Below are positions 1 through 7,040 of a stretch of 15,966 bases of DNA, piece after piece. How positions within the stretch are numbered: the stretch's first letter is position 1; each line of letters starts with the position of its first letter. The DNA lies in assembly GCA_024279575.1 (NCBI GenBank), contig JAJRRJ010000143.1:1-15966 (forward strand), written 5' to 3'. A model generated the notes under the pieces. That model did no database searches and was not told the origin of the DNA. It saw only the letters and a list, made by a program, of their open reading frames with translations. The DNA is from Alphaproteobacteria bacterium. Its GTDB lineage: Bacteria; Pseudomonadota; Alphaproteobacteria; Rhizobiales; Devosiaceae. Position numbers and translations under genes: made by a program.

Positions 1-125
1 ATCCTTGTGTCATGCCGATTACTCCATATTGTCCGTTATGCAATGTTCTGTTGAATTTGCTTGTGACACAGGCCAAGATAAGGGGCAAGTTATTGACGTC
101 GCAAAACAGGTTTATTCACGCAAGT

Positions 126-1538
126 ATGGCCCTTTCACAAACAGAATTGCTGAATTCTTTGTCTCTGATTACAGGGCTGGAACGGATCATTGTAGATGAG
201 GGGGAAATGCGCTCTTTTGTTGAAGAGCCTCGCAAGCGTTTTTTCACTAAAGCCCTTGGCGTCGTTTTTCCAAAATCTGTTACTGCACTTCAAAGCCTCA
301 TGAGTTGGGCAAACGACAATCAGACACCGCTTATTCCCCAGGGAGGAAATACCGGAATGGTGGGTGGGCAAGTACCACTTTTGGGCAATGAAATTATAGT
401 GTCGCTTTCCAAAATAAACCAATTACGCAACCTTGATTCTGACGCGGGATATATGTGTGTCGAGGCGGGCATGGTGCTGCAAACAGCTCAAGGAATTGCT
501 CAGGAAAACAACATGGTTTTTCCCCTTCCCATTGCGTCCGAAGGGTCAGCTCAAATTGGGGGCATTCTCTCTACCAATGCCGGGGGCGTGCAGGTTCTGG
601 CCTATGGAAATGCGCGTCAGCTTTGCATGGGGGTTGAGGCGGTTTTGCCTGATGGTTCACTCTATCAGGGGTTAAATTCCCTAAAGAAAAACAATACAGG
701 ATACGATATTTCCAATCTTCTGGTGGGTGCGGAGGGCACATTGGGGTTTATCACAGCGGCGACCTTAAAGTTGTTTCCCCGCCCTCTTTCCTTTGAAACA
801 GCCTGGATCAACGTCCCCTCACCGAACATTGCCTTGCAGCTGTTCTTTGACCTGAGGGACAGTCTCGGCTCCAGTCTCACAGCATTTGAACTGATGCCGC
901 GCTTTGGTGTTGATATTCAACTCAAGCACCAGATGATTGACCGCGACCCCTCGCCCAGCGCTTCGCCCTGGTATGTGCTGGCCGAAGTTTCAATTGCCAA
1001 AAATGCGCCCACCGGTGTTTTATCAAAAAGCCTGGAAGCTGCATTTGAGACCGGACTGATTGAGGATGCAAACATTGCCAGCTCACTTCAGGAACGCCAA
1101 AATATGTGGGCAACGCGCGAACAAATGAGCGAAAGCCAATCGCGCGAGGGCGCATCCATCAAGCATGACATTTCGGTTCCGGTATCGTTGGTTCCAGAAT
1201 TAATCAGACGAGGCAACGTTGCTGCCAAAAAAATCATACCGGGAATTCGACCCTGCCCGTTTGGGCATTTGGTAGATGGAAATATCCATTTCAATTTCTC
1301 CCAACCCGTTGATGTTGATCCAAAAGCCTTCATGGCGGACGCGCCGGAAATCCATGATGCAATATATGAAATTGTTGCCCAATTGGGCGGGTCAATTTCT
1401 GCCGAACATGGTATTGGCCAGTTAAAGGTTGACTTGCTGGCAAAGGTCAAAGACCCGGTTGCTCTATCGAGCATGCGCGCCATCAAAGAAGCTCTGGATC
1501 CCAATAATATCTGCAATCCGGGAAAAGTTCTAAAATAA
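126..1538 (+). CDS. FAD-binding oxidoreductase, D-2-hydroxyglutarate/D-lactate dehydrogenase (GlcD) type
   Basis: Predicted flavoprotein of the VAO/PCMH superfamily that oxidises a D-2-hydroxyacid and passes electrons to a carrier. The FAD-binding half shows PQGGNTG (residues 71-77), GSAQIGG (140-146) and GAEGTLGF (201-208). The C-terminal FAD-oxidase half shows GHLVDGNIHFN with H381 and H388, and SAEHGIG with E427, which match the metal-ligand positions of D-2-hydroxyglutarate dehydrogenases. It ends in the usual DPNNICNPGKVL-like motif. I chose ATG 126, giving 470 aa, because MALSQTELL fits a family N-terminus; an in-frame TTG at 93 with AGGGG upstream, or ATG 12, would add residues unlike the family. 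Position V384 is usually glycine. The 3' end overlaps the convergent SRAP gene by 9 bp. The substrate is not determinable; D-2-hydroxyglutarate or D-lactate are the likeliest. Confidence 0.88.
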   Translation: MALSQTELLNSLSLITGLERIIVDEGEMRSFVEEPRKRFFTKALGVVFPKSVTALQSLMSWANDNQTPLIPQGGNTGMVGGQVPLLGNEIIVSLSKINQLRNLDSDAGYMCVEAGMVLQTAQGIAQENNMVFPLPIASEGSAQIGGILSTNAGGVQVLAYGNARQLCMGVEAVLPDGSLYQGLNSLKKNNTGYDISNLLVGAEGTLGFITAATLKLFPRPLSFETAWINVPSPNIALQLFFDLRDSLGSSLTAFELMPRFGVDIQLKHQMIDRDPSPSASPWYVLAEVSIAKNAPTGVLSKSLEAAFETGLIEDANIASSLQERQNMWATREQMSESQSREGASIKHDISVPVSLVPELIRRGNVAAKKIIPGIRPCPFGHLVDGNIHFNFSQPVDVDPKAFMADAPEIHDAIYEIVAQLGGSISAEHGIGQLKVDLLAKVKDPVALSSMRAIKEALDPNNICNPGKVLK

Positions 1539-2285
1539 ATTTAGCTGTTTGGGTTTGCCAGGTGCAGTTGGGCGCATGGCTGTCTGCTCAAACGCTGGCG
1601 TAATCAGGTTTTCATCATCATTGCGCACAGAATTTACCCTGGTGGAAACCGGTTCATATCTGGCGGCTCCCGTTGAAATTGGTGTGAGCAGATTTTGCGC
1701 TGCTTGTGCATTAACGCGCGCGCAATCCAGCCACTGCCCAACCGCATCTCCAGAAAGGCTTACAGGCGTGCGGTGATGCACATTTTCCAGATCAGCATTG
1801 GCTGGCACGGTGATGATTGCCGCCGTATCCACTTCTTCACCATCGGGGCCGACCCAGGTTGAACAAAGACCGGCCATCAAAAACGGCAGGCCATCATTTC
1901 GCGAGATATAATTGGGTGTTTTAGAGCCACCTTCATCACGTTTCCATTCATAATAACCGCTGGCAGGGATAACACATCGTCGGTTTTTCAACGCATTTTT
2001 AAAGGATGTTTTTTCAGCAACTGTTTCGGCGCGCGCGTTTATAATAAGCGGAAAATCAGAAGGATCTTCCACCCATTCAGGCACAAGACCCCAACGCATC
2101 AAATGGGGTTCAACTTCCCCCTGATTGCGGCACAAAACCAGAATTGGCTGTGTTGGAGCAATATTGTAGCGCTTTGGGGCGTGGGAAATTTCTGTGATTG
2201 CTGATTTCTTCAGATTATCAACAAACCCGGCGAGCAATTGGTGAATTTCACCCCAAGATACCAGCAATGTAAATCGACCACACAT
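1530..2285 (-). CDS. SOS response-associated peptidase (SRAP) family protein, YedK/HMCES-like
   Basis: SRAP proteins bind abasic sites in single-stranded DNA and form a thiazolidine crosslink through the N-terminal cysteine exposed after Met removal. Here the protein starts MCGRF, so Cys2 is in place and fixes the start codon. Further family residues are N41 in YNIAPTQ, R85 in NARAE (83-87), E113 in GYYEW, and H171 in HHRTP. RWGLVPEW (64-71) is also typical. The 251-aa length is close to the usual 220-250. A GGAGG lies 13 bp before the ATG, a slightly long spacing. The gene is divergent from the 165-aa ORF and overlaps the flavoprotein gene tail-to-tail. Despite the family name I see no alphaproteobacterial LexA box (GTTC-N7-GTTC) upstream, so SOS control is not supported here. 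Confidence 0.93.
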   Translation of the reverse strand: MCGRFTLLVSWGEIHQLLAGFVDNLKKSAITEISHAPKRYNIAPTQPILVLCRNQGEVEPHLMRWGLVPEWVEDPSDFPLIINARAETVAEKTSFKNALKNRRCVIPASGYYEWKRDEGGSKTPNYISRNDGLPFLMAGLCSTWVGPDGEEVDTAAIITVPANADLENVHHRTPVSLSGDAVGQWLDCARVNAQAAQNLLTPISTGAARYEPVSTRVNSVRNDDENLITPAFEQTAMRPTAPGKPKQLNLF

Positions 2286-2318
2286 ATGAGTTTGAAGTCC
2301 TCCCGCACCACCCGAACA

Positions 2319-2347
2319 ATCCTAGTTAACAAAGTTAATCAGGACAA
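2319..2347 (-). promoter_or_regulatory. Putative sigma-70 promoter of the SRAP gene
   Basis: Read on the minus strand, TTGTCC and TAGGAT are separated by exactly 17 bp, about 35 bp before the SRAP start codon. The spacer contains GTTAACAAAGTTAA (plus strand), two GTTAA units with a 9-bp period, which could be an operator. This was found by eye with no scoring. Confidence 0.35.
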
Positions 2348-2400
2348 TTACGCAGGCACATTTTTACTCACAGGAAAATCTAAAGTGAGAAAACAGACAA

Positions 2401-2898
2401 ATGCAACAATCCCCAAAAGTGCCAGATAGCGAACTTCAATCCAAAAACTGGGTAACGCGCCCGAACGATGTTGCTCTGCGCCAAGCCAATGTCAACCTGA
2501 ATACCGGACTTGCCACGGATTTTTTAAACCTGTTTAACGAATATATCATGCTTGCAGAACTGGTTTGTGACGGTTCAATGGGGCATGAGGTGCTGGAAAA
2601 CTGGGTGCCGATTGATTACGAAACCCATTTTGCCCGATCAGGTTTTGCGCAGGCTCAAACGGTTCTGGCAGCGTATCGTTCCCTTGAAACAAGCGCACGG
2701 CTGGGTTTTGAAAATGAGGTGGCAACGTTGATTTCTCTTATTCTCACCCACCAGGGCACCCTTGAATGTCCTGAGGGGAAGTTAATTGAAATCAAGCATC
2801 AGCGAGACTGTGTTGCGGCACTTATCAGCGAACCGATGCCCGCTAATATCTGTGAAATTGAAAATGCTCAATCAGCTATTGATGCGCTTTTTGACTGA
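2401..2898 (+). CDS. Hypothetical protein, 165 aa, no recognised domain
   Basis: I do not recognise this protein. It has no signal peptide, membrane segment or cysteine pair, so it is probably cytoplasmic. The composition is that of a soluble, mainly helical protein: a central stretch from about residue 40 to 115 (around LNLFNEYIMLAELV and FAQAQTVLAAYRSLE) has helix-like spacing of hydrophobic residues. Codon use and GC resemble its neighbours, and the frame is open for 165 codons with no better frame on either strand, so it is very likely real. The Shine-Dalgarno is weak (GTGAGAAAAC upstream). It is divergently arranged with the SRAP gene and ends at a GC-rich hairpin before the DUF3179 gene. 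No function is assigned. Confidence 0.75.
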   Translation: MQQSPKVPDSELQSKNWVTRPNDVALRQANVNLNTGLATDFLNLFNEYIMLAELVCDGSMGHEVLENWVPIDYETHFARSGFAQAQTVLAAYRSLETSARLGFENEVATLISLILTHQGTLECPEGKLIEIKHQRDCVAALISEPMPANICEIENAQSAIDALFD

Positions 2899-2902
2899 AA
2901 CC

Positions 2903-2922
2903 TGCCCTTTGCTACAAGGGCA
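2903..2922 (+). terminator. Hairpin after the 165-aa gene, possible terminator
   Basis: TGCCCTT and AAGGGCA form a perfect 7-bp stem around a 6-nt loop, 4 bp after the stop codon. There is no U-tract after it, so it is either a weak terminator or an RNA 3'-end stabiliser. Confidence 0.35.
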
Positions 2923-2950
2923 ATATCACTCCCATGTGAACAGGGGTTAT

Positions 2951-2976
2951 TTGGCAAATTCGAATAAGAATGCCAA
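2951..2976 (+). repeat. Inverted repeat in the DUF3179 gene leader
   Basis: TTGGCA (2951-2956) and TGCCAA (2971-2976) are perfect inverted copies 14 nt apart. Outside them GGGG (2943-2946) can pair with CCCC (2981-2984), extending a bulged hairpin. It ends about 10 nt before the Shine-Dalgarno of the DUF3179 gene, so it could be an operator or a leader structure. Confidence 0.3.
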
Positions 2977-3003
2977 CCTGCCCCAAAGAAATGGGAGAGA
3001 AGT

Positions 3004-4008
3004 ATGTTTGTAAAAGGAATATTTGTAGCGGCAGTCATGGCCCTTACGCCAATTACCAGTCAGGTCGCCGCTCAGGAATTTGGCCCATTGGAGCGCTGGG
3101 AAACTGATTTTTCCAAAACCGTAATCGATATCAACGAAGTTGTCGATGTGATTGCTGCGGATCAAATTCCCTCCAACGATAATCCCCAGTTCAAACCTGC
3201 TTCAGAAGAAACTTCCATACCGGGCAACGAGCCAGTGGTTGCGCTTAACATTAACGGGGTCGCGCGCGCCTATCCATTACGTTATCTCATGTGGCACGAA
3301 ATCGTGAACGATACGATTGGTGGCGTTCCGGTGGCGGTAACCTATTGCCCACTATGCAACACGTCACTGGTATTTGAGCGTACATTGGATGGTGAGCCGG
3401 TGACATTTGGCACAACAGGAAAACTGCGATTTTCAAACCTGCTCATGTATGATCGCAAAGAACAAAACTGGTGGCAACAATATAGTGGTGAGGCGGTTGT
3501 GGGCACTCGCGCGGGCGAAAGGTTGCGCGCGATTCCCTCCTTCCTCATCAGTTTTGATTTGTTTCTTGAGCGCTTCCCGGATGGAGACGTTCTCCTGGCG
3601 GATGGGCGACGGGCGCGCCTTTCGGGCACCAATCCTTATGTAAACTATGATACAACGCCGCTTCCTTTTCTGTTCAGAGGGGATTTGCCGGAGGATATTG
3701 AACCCATGATGCGTATCGCATTTGTTGATGCTGACCTGGAAGAGGGGCTTGATGATTCGATCGCTGTTACACTGCCCTATCTGGAAAAAAATGCGCCTTT
3801 CCGCGTTGGTCCGTTGGAATTTCGCTGGTCTGCAGGGCAGGCTTCAGCGCTGGATCAGCGTCAGATTTCCGCCAGCCGGGACGTGGGTAATATTGAAGTA
3901 TACAGAATGGACAAGGAAGAACCGGAGCTGGTCGTCTATATGGTGACGTTTGCATTTATGGCTCGTGCCTACAAAACTGACCTGGAAATTGTTCAACTGG
4001 AAAATTAA
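3004..4008 (+). CDS. Exported DUF3179 domain-containing protein
   Basis: This is a 334-aa protein of the DUF3179 family, whose biochemical role is unknown. The N-terminus is a signal peptide with a hydrophobic core (IFVAAVMALTPI) and likely cleavage after VAA (residue 33), placing the protein in the periplasm. The family signature is clear: VALNINGVARAYPLRYL, then MWHEIVND (H108), then TYCPLCN with C125 and C128, then FGTTGKLRFSNLLMYDR and NWWQQ. The CPLCN pair and nearby histidine suggest a metal or redox centre, which is inference. A good Shine-Dalgarno (GGGAGAG) precedes ATG 3004, and a hairpin terminator follows. The length is usual for the family, and nothing looks broken. The neighbouring genes do not suggest a pathway. 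Confidence 0.92.
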   Translation: MFVKGIFVAAVMALTPITSQVAAQEFGPLERWETDFSKTVIDINEVVDVIAADQIPSNDNPQFKPASEETSIPGNEPVVALNINGVARAYPLRYLMWHEIVNDTIGGVPVAVTYCPLCNTSLVFERTLDGEPVTFGTTGKLRFSNLLMYDRKEQNWWQQYSGEAVVGTRAGERLRAIPSFLISFDLFLERFPDGDVLLADGRRARLSGTNPYVNYDTTPLPFLFRGDLPEDIEPMMRIAFVDADLEEGLDDSIAVTLPYLEKNAPFRVGPLEFRWSAGQASALDQRQISASRDVGNIEVYRMDKEEPELVVYMVTFAFMARAYKTDLEIVQLEN

Positions 4009-4026
4009 AAAGCTCCCTAAGTAAAG

Positions 4027-4062
4027 TAACCCCGTTTGTGATTTTTCAAATGGGGTTATTTT
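4027..4062 (+). terminator. Rho-independent terminator after the DUF3179 gene
   Basis: A 12-bp stem with one G-T mismatch, TAACCCCGTTTG (4027-4038) with CAAATGGGGTTA (4047-4058), has an 8-nt T-rich loop and is followed by TTTT. It starts 18 bp after the stop codon. This is the clearest terminator in the window and separates the DUF3179 gene from the next one. Confidence 0.75.
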
Positions 4063-4119
4063 ATGCCTCCATTCAATCAAGCTCTTCAAATATTTGCTGT
4101 TCGCTGTTATCACCTGTTC

Positions 4120-4491
4120 ATGCGAAAAGTTATTTTTTCAATTTTGATTGCAGTGATGGTTGGGGTGCTTTGTCAACCTGCCCGTGCTGTTGACCCCCCC
4201 TACCAAAACCAAATGCAACAATTGCTTGGTATTGCGGGTTCACTGTATTTTCTGCAGCCTTTGTGCGGAAATGATCAAAATGACTGGCGTCAGCATGCCG
4301 CAGAGCTGATTGCCTTTGATGACCCTGCCGATGATCGTCGACAACGCTTGAATGGTGCTTTTAATCAGGGGTTTGAAGCCTATGCCCGGCTTCATCAAAA
4401 TTGTTCCGATTCTGCCCGCCAAACCATCACAAGGTTACTTCTGGAAGCGGATCGACTCACCCGGGATATTTACTCTCGCTATGCCGAGTAA
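4120..4491 (+). CDS. TIGR02301 family exported protein
   Basis: This is a small secreted protein of a family I know from alphaproteobacteria (TIGR02301), function unknown. From ATG 4120 it is 123 aa with a clean signal peptide (RKVIFSILIAVMVGVLC) and AxA-type cleavage after PARA (residue 23). The mature part begins VDPPYQNQ, and then follow the family's LYFLQPLCG (C49), a WR motif, RLNGAFNQGF, and NC at C95. The two well-separated cysteines suggest one disulfide. The upstream in-frame ATG at 4063 would add 19 residues in front of the signal peptide and lies just at the base of the preceding terminator, so I prefer 4120, although no good Shine-Dalgarno is visible there. C18 is not in a lipobox. 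It probably acts in the periplasm. Confidence 0.85.
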   Translation: MRKVIFSILIAVMVGVLCQPARAVDPPYQNQMQQLLGIAGSLYFLQPLCGNDQNDWRQHAAELIAFDDPADDRRQRLNGAFNQGFEAYARLHQNCSDSARQTITRLLLEADRLTRDIYSRYAE

Positions 4492-4599
4492 AATTAAGTA
4501 TAAGTGCTCATTGGGAATTAACCCTTAGGTAACTTATCGCGCCACCATTTTTTTTGGCGTGTTAAACAAACCAAATACGAACAACAAGCAGAATCCAAA

Positions 4600-4860
4600 A
4601 TGTTTTCATCCCCTAATTCTCATACTATGCAGGCAGATCAGAGCGAGGAGCGCCAATTGGCTCTGGAGTATATTGCTGATGCATGGAACAGTGCGGAAGC
4701 TGATGGAATTGATTCTGAGGCACTTTCCCATGCCGCTCTTTTTGCGGCCCTTGCGACTCTTGTGCGCGCGCACGGGGAAGAAGCAACAGCCAAGCTTATT
4801 GCTGATTTACCAATTCGAATTTCCAACGGTGAATACTCCTTAAACCGTTCAATTCAGTAG
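4600..4860 (+). CDS. Small hypothetical protein, 86 aa
   Basis: I do not recognise a named family. The protein is acidic and mostly helical, with an alanine-rich core (SHAALFAALATLVRAHGEEATAKLIADLP), and resembles small conserved alphaproteobacterial proteins of unknown role; that resemblance is from memory. There is no signal peptide or membrane segment. The start could be ATG 4600 or ATG 4627 (MQADQSEERQ); neither has a strong Shine-Dalgarno, so I keep the longer form. A competing overlapping frame (4559-4843) has unnatural composition and is rejected. It lies between the TIGR02301 gene and ygfZ on the same strand and may be co-transcribed with either. Confidence 0.65.
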   Translation: MFSSPNSHTMQADQSEERQLALEYIADAWNSAEADGIDSEALSHAALFAALATLVRAHGEEATAKLIADLPIRISNGEYSLNRSIQ

Positions 4861-4869
4861 CTTCTGATC

Positions 4870-4899
4870 TTGATTTTTGTTCCATTTGAACGGCACAAT
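4870..4899 (+). promoter_or_regulatory. Possible sigma-70 promoter of ygfZ
   Basis: TTGATT (4870-4875) and CACAAT (4894-4899) are 18 bp apart, and the -10 ends about 47 bp before the preferred ygfZ ATG. Both hexamers are imperfect, so this is a weak eye-based call. Confidence 0.25.
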
Positions 4900-4946
4900 T
4901 CATATTGATCCGGGCAAATCGCGACCGGCCAAATTCGGGGATTTCT

Positions 4947-5780
4947 ATGAGTGTTTTTTTACGTAAGGACAGGCACGCGTTCAAGGTCACAGGGCCGGAT
5001 GCTCAAACGTTATTGTCCGATGTGCTTACCGCAAAAATACCCCAGGAGAAAAATACCGCAAATTGGTGGGCGTTATTGTCTCCGCAGGGGAAAATTCAGG
5101 CGGAGGGGCTGATTGGTTTGCACCAGGACGCTTTTTGGCTTGATGTTTCATCCGATATATCCTCCATATTTCTTAGGCGCATGAGCATGTACAAATTACG
5201 CGCCAAAGCCACAATTGAAGATGTCAGCGAAACCCACATGGTTGGGTTTTCAGCGACTGACCCTAATATCGAGGGGATGATTTGCCATCAGGATGGGCGG
5301 CACTTTGATCTTGGGTTCCGTGTAATTTCCGTGACCTCCATTGCTAGGGGTTGGCGGCAGGATGAGAAGTCTTCAAATGAAAACCGGGTCAGATCGGGAA
5401 TCGCCGAACTTGGCCGCGATTTTGAAAGTGACCGGTTTTTTCCCCACGATATCGCAATGGAGTTGCTTCAGGGCATAGATTTTTCAAAGGGATGTTATGT
5501 GGGGCAGGAAGTGGTTTCGCGCATGCGTCATCGGGGTAATGTACGACGGCGCCCGGTTATTATTGAACTTGAGCAGGCCATCGCTGGCGATGAGATTGTG
5601 CAAAATGGTAAAACCGTGGGGACAATCGGGGCCGTAGTCGACGGACATGCGGTGGGAATTGTGCGACTGGATCGAATTTCAAACCCGCGCCAACTTGAGG
5701 TGAACAACCATAGAGTTATTGCAAAAATTCCTGCCTGGGCAGATTATGATTTTGCTGGCGTGCCGAATCCGGATAAATAG
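4947..5780 (+). CDS. ygfZ: YgfZ/GcvT family folate-binding protein, Fe-S cluster maintenance
   Basis: YgfZ proteins are folate-dependent cytoplasmic factors that support the assembly or repair of certain [4Fe-4S] enzymes, including MiaB. The diagnostic motif KGCYVGQE is at residues 181-188 with Cys183, followed by VSRMRHRG. The N-terminus (VFLRKDRHAFKVTGPDA, LLSDVLT, and LLSPQGKIQAEG at about 54-65) matches the GcvT-like fold. I chose ATG 4947, giving 277 aa, because GGGG lies 7 bp upstream; the longer TTG 4905 start would add 14 residues without homology to the family. Length is normal, with all signature residues present. The HD hydrolase gene follows 33 bp later on the same strand and is likely in the same transcript. 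Confidence 0.92.
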   Translation: MSVFLRKDRHAFKVTGPDAQTLLSDVLTAKIPQEKNTANWWALLSPQGKIQAEGLIGLHQDAFWLDVSSDISSIFLRRMSMYKLRAKATIEDVSETHMVGFSATDPNIEGMICHQDGRHFDLGFRVISVTSIARGWRQDEKSSNENRVRSGIAELGRDFESDRFFPHDIAMELLQGIDFSKGCYVGQEVVSRMRHRGNVRRRPVIIELEQAIAGDEIVQNGKTVGTIGAVVDGHAVGIVRLDRISNPRQLEVNNHRVIAKIPAWADYDFAGVPNPDK

Positions 5781-5813
5781 CTTTCAGGGTAATTGCCAGC
5801 AGAAAGAGCCAAA

Positions 5814-6422
5814 ATGGCACAAAAGGATAAACGGGCGTGGCAACGTATGTTGTCTGGCCGGAGGTTGGATTTACTCAACCCCTCCCCTCTGGATGTGGAA
5901 CTTTCGGATATTGCCCACGGATTGGCGCGCGTTTCCCGCTGGAACGGGCAAACCATTGGGGATTATCCTTTTTCTGTAGCCCAGCATTCGATTTTGGTTT
6001 TTGAAGTTCTCAAAGCAACAGTGCCCGATTGCAAATCCACTGACCTGCTATATGCGCTTTTGCACGATGGGGCGGAATATGTGATGGGAGATATTATTTC
6101 TCCTTTCAAGGCGGCAATGGGTGGAAATTACAAGGAAATTGAGGATCGTATTCTTGAGGCCATCCATGTGCGCTTTTCTCTGGCGCCAAGCCGTTCGACC
6201 AAGCTATCCCGGAATTTAAAAAGGGCCGATAAACATGCCGCCTTTTTTGAAGCGGTGAACCTGGCCGGTTTTGAGGCGGATGAAGCAAAGAGGCTGTTTG
6301 GTGAACCTGGTTTGGCAGGATTTGACCTGGTGGGATTTGAGCGCCTGATTCGCCCCTGGCCAACGCGAGAGGCTCAGGAGCGGTTTGTAGAAACGTTCAA
6401 TCAAACTGCCGCCGGAATTTAA
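5814..6422 (+). CDS. HD domain phosphohydrolase, YfbR-like
   Basis: This is a metal-dependent phosphohydrolase of the HD superfamily, related to the 5'-deoxyribonucleotidase YfbR. The metal and substrate residues appear in order: R42 (VSRWNG), H58 (VAQHS), H84-D85 (LLHDGAE), E88, D93 (GDIISPFK) and D139 (KRADKHA). The likely substrates are deoxyribonucleoside 5'-monophosphates, by analogy only; annotated relatives are usually just called HD family hydrolases. I prefer ATG 5814 (202 aa) over TTG 5793 because AAAGAG lies upstream and MAQKDKRAW is a plausible N-terminus. The gene closely follows ygfZ. A 114-bp gap separates it from the next gene. The frame is intact and the protein is cytoplasmic. 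Confidence 0.9.
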   Translation: MAQKDKRAWQRMLSGRRLDLLNPSPLDVELSDIAHGLARVSRWNGQTIGDYPFSVAQHSILVFEVLKATVPDCKSTDLLYALLHDGAEYVMGDIISPFKAAMGGNYKEIEDRILEAIHVRFSLAPSRSTKLSRNLKRADKHAAFFEAVNLAGFEADEAKRLFGEPGLAGFDLVGFERLIRPWPTREAQERFVETFNQTAAGI

Positions 6423-6469
6423 GAGGGTAAAAACAGGTTCTACGCATTAAGCATATTAAACAATGTGTT

Positions 6470-6498
6470 TTGACCGAGGGGGTTTTGTGGTTGATAAA
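6470..6498 (+). promoter_or_regulatory. Putative sigma-70 promoter of the 162-aa exported protein gene
   Basis: TTGACC (6470-6475) and GATAAA (6493-6498) are separated by 17 bp, 38 bp before the ATG at 6537. The -35 is one base from consensus and the -10 two. The arrangement is plausible but unscored. Confidence 0.35.
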
Positions 6499-6536
6499 GG
6501 GTTAATTTTGCAACCCGTTCGGCGAGGAAGCCGGTT

Positions 6537-7025
6537 ATGTCTTTATTAACTAATCAAAATTTTGCAGCTCTTGGGCTTGGCGTTTTCTCTGTGGTAACGG
6601 TCGTGGGTGCATTGCCTTTTTCCGGGTCAGCCGCGTTGGCACAAAGTCAGATTATAACCAACGTTTCATCAGCGCTTGGGCAAACTCGAGCTGATCAGAA
6701 CACTCCGAGCAAGGAAAGTCTTTCAAGGCTTTTGCGCGTTGGTGAGCGCACATATCAGGTTGATTTTGATCCAAGCATATCCAGTGACGTGGTAAGTAGC
6801 AGCGTTGTACAAAAAATCGCGTTTGGCAATGAGACCTATGTCAGCATTGTTGCGACATCCAGCGGCACATATTCCACAGATGGATTTGCATCCAATCATG
6901 TTTTATATCCGGGGGTCAGCGTTGCTGAAGTTCATCAAAATGACACTGGATTGCAGGTGCTGATTGACGGGCAATTTGTTGACTGGTCAACGGTGCTTGA
7001 ACTCCTGGCAGAATCCAGACTTTAG
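6537..7025 (+). CDS. Hypothetical exported protein, 162 aa
   Basis: I do not recognise the family. The N-terminus is a long signal peptide (hydrophobic from about residue 8 to 28) with a textbook ALA-QS cleavage after residue 35. The mature part, about 127 aa, is rich in Ser, Val and Thr with alternating hydrophobic residues, suggesting beta structure, and contains no cysteine, so no disulfide. GAGG lies 10 bp before ATG 6537, and a plausible promoter sits upstream. The gene stands alone on this strand between the HD hydrolase and the convergent cell wall hydrolase, whose stop is only 15 bp away. Periplasmic or secreted location is likely; no function can be given. Confidence 0.8.
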   Translation: MSLLTNQNFAALGLGVFSVVTVVGALPFSGSAALAQSQIITNVSSALGQTRADQNTPSKESLSRLLRVGERTYQVDFDPSISSDVVSSSVVQKIAFGNETYVSIVATSSGTYSTDGFASNHVLYPGVSVAEVHQNDTGLQVLIDGQFVDWSTVLELLAESRL

Positions 7026-7040
7026 ATTGATCCTGCTCTT

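Noticed and set aside
12..125. Extension of the flavoprotein reading frame to ATG 12, containing YCPLCN as in the DUF3179 protein.
   Set aside because: The match stops after six residues, and the surrounding residues do not resemble DUF3179. ATG 126 gives a family-like N-terminus, so the similarity is judged a coincidence in upstream non-coding DNA.
2326..2338. CtrA box (TTAA-N7-TTAA) in the SRAP intergenic region and near 6447-6460.
   Set aside because: Both pairs have a 5-bp spacer, not the 7 bp of the CtrA consensus.
4559..4843. A 94-aa frame overlapping the 86-aa protein.
   Set aside because: Its composition is atypical, it ends inside the neighbour gene, and the overlapping +1 frame has protein-like residue patterns.
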